Shown in pieces: positions 1 to 6,098 of a stretch of 10,294 nucleotides of DNA; the first letter of the stretch is position 1; the number at the start of each line of letters is the position of its first letter. The translations under genes and the position numbers were made by a program. The stretch is from Pseudoflavonifractor sp047637855 (lineage in GTDB: Bacteria; Bacillota; Clostridia; Oscillospirales; Oscillospiraceae): the NCBI GenBank assembly GCA_047637855.1, contig JBLJBF010000184.1:1-10294 (forward strand), written 5' to 3'. The notes beneath the pieces are model-generated. The model was not told the origin of the DNA and searched no databases. It saw only the letters and a list, made by a program, of their open reading frames with translations.

Positions 1-545
1 ACGCAGGCCAGCACCTCGGCGCCCTCCAAGGTCATGCGCCGGGCCATGATCAGCCCGATGTCCCCGGAGCCTAAAATGACCACACGCCTGCCCGGCATCC
101 ATCCCTCCAGATTCACGAACCGCTGGGCGACCCCGGCGGTGTAGACCCCCGCGGGCCGGGTGCCCGGAATGGCGATGGCCCCCCGGGTCCGCTCCCGGCA
201 GCCCATGGCGAGGACAATGCTCCGCGCCGCCTCCACCCGGTAGCCGGTGGCGGCGCCTACCATATGCACCTGCCGGTCGGCGGTGATCTCCAGCACCATA
301 GTGCCCAGGCGCACCTCCACCCCGGTCTCGGCCAAAAGCCGCTCGAACCGCTGGGCGTACTCCGGGCCGGTCAGCTCCTCCCGGAAGTGGTGCAGGCCGA
401 ACCCGTTGTGGATGCACTGGTTGAGAATGCCGCCCAGCTCGTCGTCCCGCTCCACCAGAAGGATGGAGCGCAGCCCCTCCTCCCAAGCCTTGCAGGCAGC
501 CGCCAGCCCCGCCGGGCCGCCGCCGATTACGATCAGGTCATACAT
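1..545 (-). CDS. FAD/NAD(P)-dependent oxidoreductase, N-terminal 181 residues (3' part cut by window edge)
   Basis: This is the N-terminal part of a two-dinucleotide-fold flavoprotein. Translation begins MYDLIVIGGGPAG, a Rossmann FAD-binding motif (GxGxxG at residues 8-13). Near residues 156-165 a second motif (VVILGSGDIG) matches the NAD(P)-binding fold of the thioredoxin-reductase/NADH-oxidase class. The segments with LGGILNQCIHNGFG (about 37-50) and AMGCRERTRGA (about 113-123) resemble the flavoprotein that follows glpA in anaerobic Firmicutes, where a small DUF1667 protein often comes next; that neighbour would lie outside the window. The ATG at 545 lies inside the end of the upstream glpA-like gene (8-nt overlap), implying translational coupling and shared function. 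The likely role is passing electrons from glycerol-3-phosphate oxidation to NAD(P) or another acceptor. The fold is clear; the exact acceptor is inferred from context only. Confidence 0.9.
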   Translation of the reverse strand, partial: MYDLIVIGGGPAGLAAACKAWEEGLRSILLVERDDELGGILNQCIHNGFGLHHFREELTGPEYAQRFERLLAETGVEVRLGTMVLEITADRQVHMVGAATGYRVEAARSIVLAMGCRERTRGAIAIPGTRPAGVYTAGVAQRFVNLEGWMPGRRVVILGSGDIGLIMARRMTLEGAEVLAC

Positions 546-1980
546 GGTGGATTTCCCCCTTTGTCTCGTGAAAAAGCATCCGGGACCCCTCGCGCTCCTG
601 GTTTACCTCGCCGGGGGAGAGACCCAGCTCCCGGCACAGAAGCTCCACCACCCGTGGGGCGCAGAACCCGCCCTGGCAGCGGCCCATCCCCGCGTTGACC
701 CGTCGCTTGACGGCGTCCACCGAGCGGGGCGGGATGGGCGAGCGCAGCGCGGCCAGAATCTCCCCCTCGGTGACGCCCTCGCACCGGCAGACAACGCGCC
801 CGTAGGCGGGCTCCCGTGCCACCAGAGCGGCCTTTTCGCCGGGGGTGAGGGCGTGAAAGCGTATTCGTGTTCGCGCGCAGAGGAAATCTTCCCGCTTTTC
901 CAGGGCAAGCCCCGCCTGTGCCATCAGCCCGGCGGCATACTCGGCGATGGCCGGGGCGGCCGTAAGGCCGGGCGAGCAGATGCCCGCCAGGTCAAAGAAC
1001 CCGGGTGCGCCCGCCGCCTCGGCTACGATGAAATCGCCCCCGTCCGCGTAGGCGCGCACCCCGGCAAAGCTGCGGATGTCGGCCCGGAAGTCCACCGAGG
1101 GGATGCTCTTCCAAGCGGTCTTTTTGACGTAGTCAAGGCCTGCGCCGGTGGTGGCCGTGTCCTCGCCCCTGACGGCCTCGGCATTGGGGCCGACGATCAG
1201 ATTCCCGTGGACGGTGGGGGCCACCAGCACCCCCTTGCCGTTCTCGTTGGGGCACTGGAAGATGACCCGGCCCGTCCGCGCGCCCTCGCTCTTGTCCAGC
1301 AGATGGTACTGGCCCCGGCTGGGATAGATGCCGTAGGCGTGGGGGGCAGCCAGGTCGTGAACCTGGGCGGCGGAGAGCCCCGCCGCGTTCACCACAAAGC
1401 GGCTCTCAAAAACCCCGTTTGGCGTATGGACCCGCCAGCCGTGGGGCAGGCGCTCGATGTTAACCGCGGGAGTGTTCAGATAAATCTCCGCGCCATTGCG
1501 CACCGCCGTCTCGGCCAGGGCCAGACAAAACTCCCAGGGGGAGCAGACGGCGGCGCTGGGGGCGTGGAGGGCGGCGGTGACGGTGTCGGAGAGGAACGGC
1601 TCCATGGCCCGGGCCTCGTCCCCCGTGAGGAACTTCAGGCCCGCCACTCCGTTTTTCACCCCCCTCTCACAGAGGGCGGCGAGGGTGGCCCCGTCGGCCT
1701 CGTTGAAGCCCAGTACCAGCGACCCGGTCTGGAGATAGGGCACGTCCAGCCTGACGCACAGCTCCTTTGCCAGCACCGAGCCGCGGACGTTGAGCTTCGC
1801 CATCAGGCTGCCCGGCTCAGGGTCATAGCCGGCATGGAGAATGGCCGAGTTTGCCTTTGTGGTGCCGGTAGACACGTCGTTTTCCTTTTCCAGCACCGCG
1901 ATATTCAGCTTGTATTTGGAAAGCTCGAAGGCCATGGCCGCCCCGGTAATGCCGCAGCCGATGATGAGTACGTCGTACAT
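538..1980 (-). CDS. glpA: GlpA-like FAD-dependent glycerol-3-phosphate dehydrogenase with C-terminal BFD-type [2Fe-2S] domain
   Basis: The protein has 480 residues. It belongs to the DAO/GlpA-type FAD oxidoreductases, which oxidise substrates such as glycerol-3-phosphate to dihydroxyacetone phosphate. The FAD motif GCGITG is at residues 8-13, and the family signature HAGYDPEPGSLMAKLNVRG follows near 50-70. The last 85 residues form a BFD-like [2Fe-2S] domain with C398, C400, C435 and C440 (VCRCEGVTEGEI, then GRCQGGFC), the same domain order as E. coli GlpA. The ATG at 1980 was chosen because GGGAGGG (1987-1993) sits 6 nt upstream; a frame extension of 12 residues upstream has no ribosome site and would start inside the terminator U-tract. 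glpP lies immediately upstream and the next flavoprotein overlaps its 3' end. LhgO-type 2-hydroxyglutarate oxidases share the fold, but the glpP context and the BFD domain favour G3P. Confidence 0.88.
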   Translation of the reverse strand: MYDVLIIGCGITGAAMAFELSKYKLNIAVLEKENDVSTGTTKANSAILHAGYDPEPGSLMAKLNVRGSVLAKELCVRLDVPYLQTGSLVLGFNEADGATLAALCERGVKNGVAGLKFLTGDEARAMEPFLSDTVTAALHAPSAAVCSPWEFCLALAETAVRNGAEIYLNTPAVNIERLPHGWRVHTPNGVFESRFVVNAAGLSAAQVHDLAAPHAYGIYPSRGQYHLLDKSEGARTGRVIFQCPNENGKGVLVAPTVHGNLIVGPNAEAVRGEDTATTGAGLDYVKKTAWKSIPSVDFRADIRSFAGVRAYADGGDFIVAEAAGAPGFFDLAGICSPGLTAAPAIAEYAAGLMAQAGLALEKREDFLCARTRIRFHALTPGEKAALVAREPAYGRVVCRCEGVTEGEILAALRSPIPPRSVDAVKRRVNAGMGRCQGGFCAPRVVELLCRELGLSPGEVNQEREGSRMLFHETKGEIHHV

Positions 1981-1996
1981 AGAGGTCCCTCCCGAG

Positions 1997-2050
1997 AAAA
2001 AATAAAAGCAAAACAAAGCTGGCCCATATGGAAATGGGCGGGCTTTGTTT
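1997..2050 (-). terminator. Intrinsic terminator in the glpA leader (probable GlpP target)
   Basis: On the minus-strand transcript, AAACAAAGC (2050-2042) pairs perfectly with GCUUUGUUU (2019-2011). Inside it GCCCAU (2039-2034) pairs with AUGGGC (2027-2022) around a 6-nt loop, with a 2x2 internal loop between the stems. A U-rich tail follows, ending in six U at 2002-1997, just upstream of the glpA ribosome site. Sitting between glpP and glpA, it would stop transcription into the catabolic genes unless relieved. In Bacillus subtilis GlpP prevents termination in the glpD leader in response to glycerol-3-phosphate; applying that here is inference. Confidence 0.88.
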
Positions 2051-2074
2051 CACTCTCAACTACTCTGAAACAAA
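2044..2074 (-). promoter_or_regulatory. Candidate antiterminator stem competing with the glpA leader terminator
   Basis: UUUGUUUCA (2074-2066) and UGAAACAAA (2052-2044) form a perfect 9-bp inverted repeat around a 13-nt loop on the minus-strand RNA. The downstream arm shares seven bases (2050-2044) with the 5' arm of the terminator, so the two hairpins cannot form together. This is the usual layout of an attenuation switch. Which structure GlpP favours, and whether it binds here at all, cannot be read from sequence. Confidence 0.72.
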
Positions 2075-2088
2075 TATAAAAATTTTTC

Positions 2089-2658
2089 TCACATGGCCCA
2101 AATCTCGGACCGCGTGACCGAGACCGCCACGGCCCCGGCGGCCAAAGCGGCCACCACGTCCTCCTTGCGTTCGATGAGCCCGCCGGCGATGATGGGCTTG
2201 CCCGTGGCGTCGGAGAGCTGGCGGATAACCCGCGGCATCAGCCCGGGGAGGACCTCGATCAGGTCGGGGTTGTCCTGGGCCAGGTGCTTTTCAATGTTGC
2301 GCAGGGCCATAGAGTCCAGCAGGAAGAAGCGCTGGACGGCCAGCAGACCCAATTCCCTCGCCCGGCGGATAAGCTGGGGCTTGGTGGATAAGATGCCGTC
2401 GGCCGCCGTGCACCGGGCGACGAAGTCCACCGTCACCTCCCGGGCGGCCAGGCCGTCCACCAAATCCAGATGGAGGAAGACCGCCTTCCCCGCGGCCTTG
2501 GCCCGGCGGGTCAGCTCCCCCACGTCCAGCAGGTCCCCGTAGAGGAGAAAAATCACCCCCGCGTCGCTCCCGAGCGCGGCTGTGAGGCCCTCCTCATCCT
2601 TTACCGACGCGATGACCGGCCCGTCGGCCAGCAGGTCCAGCAGCTGTCTCTTGTCCAA
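2089..2658 (-). CDS. glpP: Glycerol-3-phosphate responsive antiterminator GlpP
   Basis: The protein has 189 residues, the usual length for the family. GlpP binds glycerol-3-phosphate and acts on leader mRNA to let transcription continue into G3P-utilisation genes. Family-typical segments run in order: VIFLLYGDLLDVGELTRRAK, then VFLHLDLVDGL, DGILSTKPQLIRRARELGLL, AVQRFFLLDSMAL, LIEVLPGLMPRVI and PIIAGGLI, with a TIM-barrel-like C-terminal end AVAVSVTRSEIW. The start is TTG at 2658: AAAGGGG lies 9 nt upstream, and an in-frame TAA about 24 nt upstream excludes a longer protein. It is the first gene of the operon, separated from glpA by a 108-nt leader that carries its likely target. It is cytoplasmic and RNA-binding by family. 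Confidence 0.95.
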   Translation of the reverse strand: MDKRQLLDLLADGPVIASVKDEEGLTAALGSDAGVIFLLYGDLLDVGELTRRAKAAGKAVFLHLDLVDGLAAREVTVDFVARCTAADGILSTKPQLIRRARELGLLAVQRFFLLDSMALRNIEKHLAQDNPDLIEVLPGLMPRVIRQLSDATGKPIIAGGLIERKEDVVAALAAGAVAVSVTRSEIWAM

Positions 2659-2711
2659 GGGCGCACGCCCCTTTCGTGGGCCTTAAATAAATTGCGGAAT
2701 GCGGTATGGCT

Positions 2712-2741
2712 ATTATACCCCGGGGCGGCGCGAGAACACAA
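2712..2741 (-). promoter_or_regulatory. Promoter of the glpP-glpA operon
   Basis: On the minus strand a perfect -10 TATAAT (2717-2712) is preceded by an 18-nt spacer and a weak -35 TTGTGT (2741-2736). Transcription would start near 2705, giving a leader of about 47 nt before glpP. The -35 overlaps the tail of the upstream gene's terminator, so the two elements are tightly packed. Confidence 0.65.
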
Positions 2742-2775
2742 GGGAAACCGGAGGGGCCGGGGCCGGCCCCTCCGG
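2739..2775 (-). terminator. Intrinsic terminator of the membrane hydrolase gene
   Basis: Perfect 13-bp inverted repeat (2748-2760 with 2763-2775, CCGGAGGGGCCGG and its complement) with a nominal 2-nt loop, starting 11 nt past the hydrolase stop codon. On the minus-strand RNA it is followed by only UUU then CCCUUGU, so the U-tract is poor, but the stem is extremely GC-rich. The plus-strand side is not U-rich, so the minus direction is favoured. Confidence 0.7.
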
Positions 2776-2785
2776 GCAAAAGACA

Positions 2786-4918
2786 TTAGACCTTGACCAG
2801 ATTCCAGAAAAGGGTGGTATTGGCGCAGGAGATGAGGGTGAACAGCATGGCGTTGAGGAAGGCGGGGAGCCAGACGTTGTTGGTTTTCTCGTAGAGCTTG
2901 CGGGCGTACACCGCCGCCACAGCGAGGCAGGGGACCAGTGCGAAGAGCAAGATCCCGTTGAGGGCCTGGGCGGGGTAGAGGGCTGCGCCGGTGGAGAAGA
3001 CCAGCCCGTACTGCAGGGCGATCCAGCCCACCAGCCCGCCGATGTTGAGCAGGATGGAGATGACATATCCGCCCTTGCGGCCCCTGGTGTTGGCGTTGAG
3101 GGAGACCGCGTTGACAAAGTAATAAAGGAAGAAGAGGGGAAGATAGTGCAGGGCGGCCAGCAGATGCTCGGCCTTAAAGGTGCGCACCGCCAGGGTCCAC
3201 AGCCGGAAATCCACCCCCAGGACGGCCTGGACGGCGAAAAGGAGCACGTAACCCGCCCCGATGGCCAAAAGGGCCACCAACAGGCTGGCCGCAATGGCGG
3301 GGAGCCGCAGCGAAATGCCGTACTGCGCGAGGGTGGCGCCCGCGGGCTTTTTCACCGCGTAATGGAATCCAATCGTGAGGGTGGCCGCGATAAGCGCCGA
3401 GACGATGGCCCAGTAGGCGATCTGGTTGGTGGTGGGTTCTGCAAAGAAGGGGGAGAGGGGGGCGATCTTGCTGGCGAAGAAAAAGACCAGGAACAGGAGG
3501 AAGGAGGATCCGGCGAAGACGGCCCCGCCCACCTTGAAGTGCCTGTCGCCGCTCCTGTAGCCCACCAGTGCGGCGATCACGCCCACGGCGACCAGGAAGA
3601 GGGCTCCGATCCACAGCGGAATGAGTCCCCCGGCCTTCTTATCCATCAGGGTCGCGAAGAGGAGCGCGGGAATAAAGATCGAGAAGAGAATAACAGCCCA
3701 ATAGGCGGTCCGCTGTCCGGCGGTGTCAGGGGCAGGCAGGGGAGCGGTTTCCCCGGTGACGGCCAGCCTGAGCACGGGAGCCTTGAGGAGCAGTCCGGCG
3801 GCGGCGGCCACAAACAGGAAGAAGCCAACCAGGGCCACACCGTTGAAAAACTCTTTGAACATCCAGATCTGGTTGCCGGCGTCCAGGGCGGACCCCGCCT
3901 GGTTAGGAGAGGTGACGCCGTCGAAAGCTTTGGTGTAGAAGCGGATGAGGTCGGCGGTAGTTGTTCTGGAGAAGTGGTTCCACGGGTGGGTCTCGTTGGG
4001 GGTGTAGATCACGCGCAAACCGCTCTGACTCGCGCGCAGCTCGTTAGCGTCCTTGGCCACCGCGCCGGAGTTCACGGTGTAGAACTCGCCCTGGACGGGC
4101 GCGCCCGCCGGTTCAAACCCCAAAAAGGCCTTGCCCGAGTTGGTGGCGGTAAAGTCCTTATAAGTAACGGTACCGGCGACCTTTTTTTCCGCGTCGCTCT
4201 TCTCGTCGGCCGATTTGTTAAAGAAAAACTCGTCGTAGTGTGCGCCGATGATGCCCACCGTCCGGCTGCCCAAAGCGGCCTGCAGCTGGTCCTGGGGCGC
4301 GACGGCGGCGGCATAGGAGAAATCGGCCCCTACGGCGATACCGGCGTAGATGTTGCGCGTGCCGGTCTGGAGTGACTGCATCTCGTCCATATACATGGCC
4401 ACCAGGGAGGAGAAGCCGCCCATAGAGTGGCCCGAGACCGAGATATAGGGGCTGCCGTCGGCGCTCTTTCTGGTGTAGGCCTGCTGTGCGGCGTAGTTGG
4501 CGGCGTCAAACATGGAGTAAATCCAGAAGGTGCCGAACTGACTGCCCACCGGGATGTCCGCCGCCCACCGGGCGTCGCCGTGGTCGTACATATCGAGAGC
4601 CAGAACGATGTAGCCCCGGCGGCTCATCTCTATCGAGGGGGCGTCCTGCATCTCCTTGGTGTTGAGGTAGCCGTGGGTGGTGATGACCACGGGCCGCGGG
4701 TCGTCGGCCCCGGCGCCCTTGGGCATATAAAGCAGAGCGCTGAGGGTGCCGCGCTCAGTCTGGAATTCCACTTCGGTAATTTTCACCGAGAAGAGCGAGG
4801 TATGGAACGCGCTGGCCAGAATGCTGCCGAGCAGAATAAGCGCCAGGGAGATGCAGAGCAGGCGTATGCCGCCCTTTGCGGAGCCTTTGCCGGTCTTTTT
4901 CACTACGGTCTCTTCCAA
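2786..4918 (-). CDS. Alpha/beta hydrolase with N-terminal membrane anchor and about ten C-terminal transmembrane segments
   Basis: The protein has 710 residues. An N-terminal hydrophobic helix (about 18-38) precedes an alpha/beta-hydrolase domain (about 45-335). That domain has VVITTHGYLN (oxyanion-hole region, 77-86), VLALDMYDHGD (105-115) and the nucleophile elbow VSGHSMGGFS (161-170, Ser165). H311 or H315 in NETHPWNH is the likely catalytic His, and the acid may be D229. From about residue 354 to 706 there are roughly ten hydrophobic helices. The hydrolase domain probably faces outward, attached to a polytopic membrane domain; the substrate is unknown. The start is TTG at 4918, 7 nt after AGGAGG; an in-frame extension of 40 residues would run through the leader terminator and is rejected. 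It is transcribed alone, between its own attenuated leader and a terminator. Related proteins are usually annotated only as alpha/beta fold hydrolase. Confidence 0.88.
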   Translation of the reverse strand: MEETVVKKTGKGSAKGGIRLLCISLALILLGSILASAFHTSLFSVKITEVEFQTERGTLSALLYMPKGAGADDPRPVVITTHGYLNTKEMQDAPSIEMSRRGYIVLALDMYDHGDARWAADIPVGSQFGTFWIYSMFDAANYAAQQAYTRKSADGSPYISVSGHSMGGFSSLVAMYMDEMQSLQTGTRNIYAGIAVGADFSYAAAVAPQDQLQAALGSRTVGIIGAHYDEFFFNKSADEKSDAEKKVAGTVTYKDFTATNSGKAFLGFEPAGAPVQGEFYTVNSGAVAKDANELRASQSGLRVIYTPNETHPWNHFSRTTTADLIRFYTKAFDGVTSPNQAGSALDAGNQIWMFKEFFNGVALVGFFLFVAAAAGLLLKAPVLRLAVTGETAPLPAPDTAGQRTAYWAVILFSIFIPALLFATLMDKKAGGLIPLWIGALFLVAVGVIAALVGYRSGDRHFKVGGAVFAGSSFLLFLVFFFASKIAPLSPFFAEPTTNQIAYWAIVSALIAATLTIGFHYAVKKPAGATLAQYGISLRLPAIAASLLVALLAIGAGYVLLFAVQAVLGVDFRLWTLAVRTFKAEHLLAALHYLPLFFLYYFVNAVSLNANTRGRKGGYVISILLNIGGLVGWIALQYGLVFSTGAALYPAQALNGILLFALVPCLAVAAVYARKLYEKTNNVWLPAFLNAMLFTLISCANTTLFWNLVKV

Positions 4919-4964
4919 AATGGTTCCTCCTCTCAATTTGGGAAACGCTGCCGGGGGAAAACCG

Positions 4965-4976
4965 TCACCTCCTTTT
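4965..4976 (-). promoter_or_regulatory. Orphan full-length Shine-Dalgarno sequence in the hydrolase leader
   Basis: AAAAGGAGGTGA on the minus strand is a near-complete complement of the 16S 3' end, yet no ATG, GTG or TTG lies at a usable distance downstream. The real ribosome site of the gene (AGGAGG near 4926-4931) is about 35 nt further on. It may be a ribosome standby site or chance. It also contains the TGA that closes a 20-codon frame starting at 5027. Confidence 0.35.
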
Positions 4977-4986
4977 GTCCGCACAT

Positions 4987-5025
4987 AAAAAAGGCGCAAA
5001 GCGACTATAAAAAACCGCTTTGCGC
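4987..5025 (-). terminator. Intrinsic terminator inside the hydrolase mRNA leader
   Basis: On the minus-strand RNA a perfect 10-bp stem GCGCAAAGCG / CGCUUUGCGC (5025-5016 with 5003-4994) with a 12-nt loop is followed by C and six U (4992-4987). It lies downstream of the promoter and about 70 nt upstream of the start codon, so it would truncate the transcript before the gene unless antiterminated. The other strand lacks a U-tract after the hairpin. Confidence 0.82.
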
Positions 5026-5077
5026 ATCTCTCAATCAACTCTGCACAAGTCCATATTCTGATTTCGTGGTTCGGTTA

Positions 5078-5106
5078 ATTATAGCAGAGTGCCAATGCCA
5101 ATGCAA
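5078..5106 (-). promoter_or_regulatory. Promoter of the membrane hydrolase gene
   Basis: A perfect -10 TATAAT (5083-5078) with a 17-nt spacer to TTGCAT (5106-5101) as a weak -35 on the minus strand. The spacer and -35 lie within a short tandem repeat of TGCCAA on the plus strand (about 5090-5106). The predicted start near 5071 leaves a leader of about 150 nt. Confidence 0.7.
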
Positions 5107-5147
5107 GGGGGAGGGGTAAAATTTATTTAAAACAACGAAGAGAGTTG

Positions 5148-5156
5148 TGCTATACT
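5148..5156 (+). promoter_or_regulatory. Extended -10 promoter of the SprT-like gene
   Basis: TGC followed by TATACT (5151-5156) forms an extended -10. The -35 region (about 5127-5133) is AT-rich and without a clear TTGACA, as is normal for extended -10 promoters. The leader to the coding start would be only about 20 nt. It is divergent from the hydrolase promoter, with the -35 regions about 20 bp apart. Confidence 0.55.
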
Positions 5157-5183
5157 GAAAAACAAGGAGAGGACGTGGGGATA

Positions 5184-5669
5184 ATGGACGTGGACGGCCT
5201 GCTGGCGCAGGTGATCGGAGAGGCGCGCGCACTGGGGGTGCCCGTATCAATGAATATTGTCACTCACGTGTCCCTCAACACCCGGGCGGTGGCGCGGTTT
5301 GGTTGCTGTGTGCGGCGGGGCGAGAGCTACTCCGTCGAGATCTCGGCCCGGCTCCCGGAGGCGGGGGAGCGGGCCGTGCGGGAGACCTTGGCCCACGAGG
5401 TGCTGCACACCTGCCGGGGCTGCCGGGACCACGGCGAGCGGTGGAAAAGCTATGCCGTCCGGATGAATGCCGCCTACGGCTATCACATCGCCCGCACCGG
5501 CACCTGGGAGGCGCTGGGCCTTGCCGATCAAAAACCCGTGAACTATCTGCTGGTCTGCCAGGGCTGCGGACTGGAGATCCCGCGGACGAGATTATCCAAT
5601 CTGGTGCGCCACCCGGAGCGCTACCGCTGCCGCTGTGGCGGCCGGCTGGCGCTGGCCCGCGGGCGGTGA
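5184..5669 (+). CDS. SprT-like zinc metallopeptidase-fold protein with C-terminal zinc ribbon
   Basis: The protein has 161 residues. HEVLH (71-75) with a third ligand H83 in the segment CRDHGERW gives the HExxH...H zinc site of SprT/SprT-like (zincin-fold) proteins. E72 would be the catalytic base. The C-terminal part (about 122-155) has CQGC (125-128) and CRC (149-151) in the YLVCQGCG...YRCRCGG pattern of a zinc ribbon. The combination is standard for small bacterial SprT-like proteins of unknown substrate; the eukaryotic relative Spartan cleaves DNA-protein crosslinks. The start is uncertain: the ATG at 5184 is 14 nt after AGGAG, whereas the in-frame GTG at 5175 is 5 nt after it and would add three residues (M-G-I). 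It is monocistronic, with its own promoter and a strong terminator. Confidence 0.9.
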   Translation: MDVDGLLAQVIGEARALGVPVSMNIVTHVSLNTRAVARFGCCVRRGESYSVEISARLPEAGERAVRETLAHEVLHTCRGCRDHGERWKSYAVRMNAAYGYHIARTGTWEALGLADQKPVNYLLVCQGCGLEIPRTRLSNLVRHPERYRCRCGGRLALARGR

Positions 5670-5676
5670 GAAAAGC

Positions 5677-5718
5677 AAATAAGAGCGGACGGCACCTGCC
5701 GTCCGCTCTTATTTTGTT
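5677..5718 (+). terminator. Strong intrinsic terminator after the SprT-like gene
   Basis: Perfect 18-bp inverted repeat (5677-5694 with 5697-5714) centred on a 2-nt gap, core AAGAGCGGACGGCA, followed by TTTTGTT. It begins 7 nt past the stop codon. The other strand reads TTTGCTTTTC after the hairpin, so it could act in both directions. Confidence 0.9.
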
Positions 5719-5737
5719 GCATCAGGGCCGCTTTTTC

Positions 5738-5914
5738 TGTGGAAAAAGTTGTGGAAAGCTGTGGAACACGGTGGATAACCCGCCGAAAAGTCCTCGATAC
5801 AAAAACAAACGTATATACACAGAGGACGAATAGAGCGAAAACAGGGTTTTTGTATCGGAAAAGAAGTGGAAAAGGCAAAGAATGTTGATTTCTTTGTGGA
5901 AATGTTGTGGATAA
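5738..5914 (+). other. Cluster of seven DnaA-box-like 9-mers, all in one orientation
   Basis: Against TGTGGATAA (complement of TTATCCACA) the matches are 5738-5746 (8/9), 5750-5758 (7/9), 5760-5768 (7/9), 5770-5778 (8/9), 5865-5873 (7/9), 5895-5903 (7/9) and 5906-5914 (9/9). Within the two subclusters successive boxes start 10-12 bp apart, about one helical turn, so they lie on one face of the DNA. An AT-rich block follows. The pattern resembles the dnaA-proximal oriC of Firmicutes, or the DnaA-box clusters that titrate DnaA elsewhere on the chromosome. No dnaA or dnaN is in the window, so the role is unproven. Confidence 0.65.
5795..5857. repeat. Perfect 12-bp inverted repeat between the two DnaA-box subclusters
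   Basis: CGATACAAAAAC (5795-5806) and GTTTTTGTATCG (5846-5857) are exact complements separated by 39 bp. Nested features are a GTCCTC/GAGGAC pair (5790-5795 with 5822-5827, overlapping the outer arm) and the palindrome GTATATAC (5811-5818). The loop is too long for a terminator and no U-tract follows. The function is unknown. Confidence 0.7.
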
Positions 5915-6000
5915 AAGAGAGAATTCCCTAAAATACATCCAAATAATTGAAATTATACGAAAAAAACCAAAGGTTTTGAGGAAAAAAATACATAATTTTG
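5915..6000. other. AT-rich stretch, candidate DNA unwinding element
   Basis: This stretch of about 86 bp directly after the perfect DnaA box is strikingly AT-rich in GC-rich surroundings, with A-runs and a small AAAACC/GGTTTT hairpin (5963-5977). Position and composition fit an unwinding element. It could equally be an ordinary AT-rich upstream region of the next promoter. No gene is visible here. Confidence 0.4.
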
Positions 6001-6011
6001 GGGAGCCGCGC

Positions 6012-6040
6012 TTGCAAATTTCGGGAGATTATGCCATAAT
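6012..6040 (+). promoter_or_regulatory. Promoter of the secreted RCC1 gene with a palindrome over the -10
   Basis: TTGCAA (6012-6017), a 17-nt spacer and CATAAT (6035-6040, 5/6 to TATAAT) give a good sigma-A-type promoter. The -10 is the right half of the palindrome ATTATG-C-CATAAT (6028-6040), a possible operator; a further ATTATG half-site lies at 6067-6072. Transcription from about 6047 would leave a 140-nt leader. Confidence 0.6.
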
Positions 6041-6098
6041 AACATAAAGTAATATATAGTGGCATGATTATGTTTTGATACAAGTGCCTGTGATGGAG

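Noticed and set aside
247..2079. 610-codon open frame on the plus strand
   Set aside because: It is antisense to glpA and the second oxidoreductase. Composition is Gly/Arg/Pro/Ala-rich without motifs, it has no ribosome site, and the minus strand shows conserved families. It is a by-product of GC-rich third positions.
2699..4375. 558-codon open frame on the plus strand
   Set aside because: It is antisense to the membrane hydrolase. It consists of low-complexity Gly/Glu-rich sequence arising from reversed hydrophobic codons, with no recognisable domain.
4919..5038. 40-residue N-terminal extension of the membrane hydrolase from TTG 5038
   Set aside because: It would translate the leader terminator and both ribosome sites. 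The TTG at 4918 has AGGAGG at ideal distance and is directly followed by a normal N-terminal anchor.
5303..5833. Plus-strand frame overlapping the SprT-like gene and continuing into the DnaA-box region
   Set aside because: It is an alternate frame of the SprT-like gene. It crosses a strong terminator, and its end merely translates the box repeats (CGKSCGKLWNTVDN).
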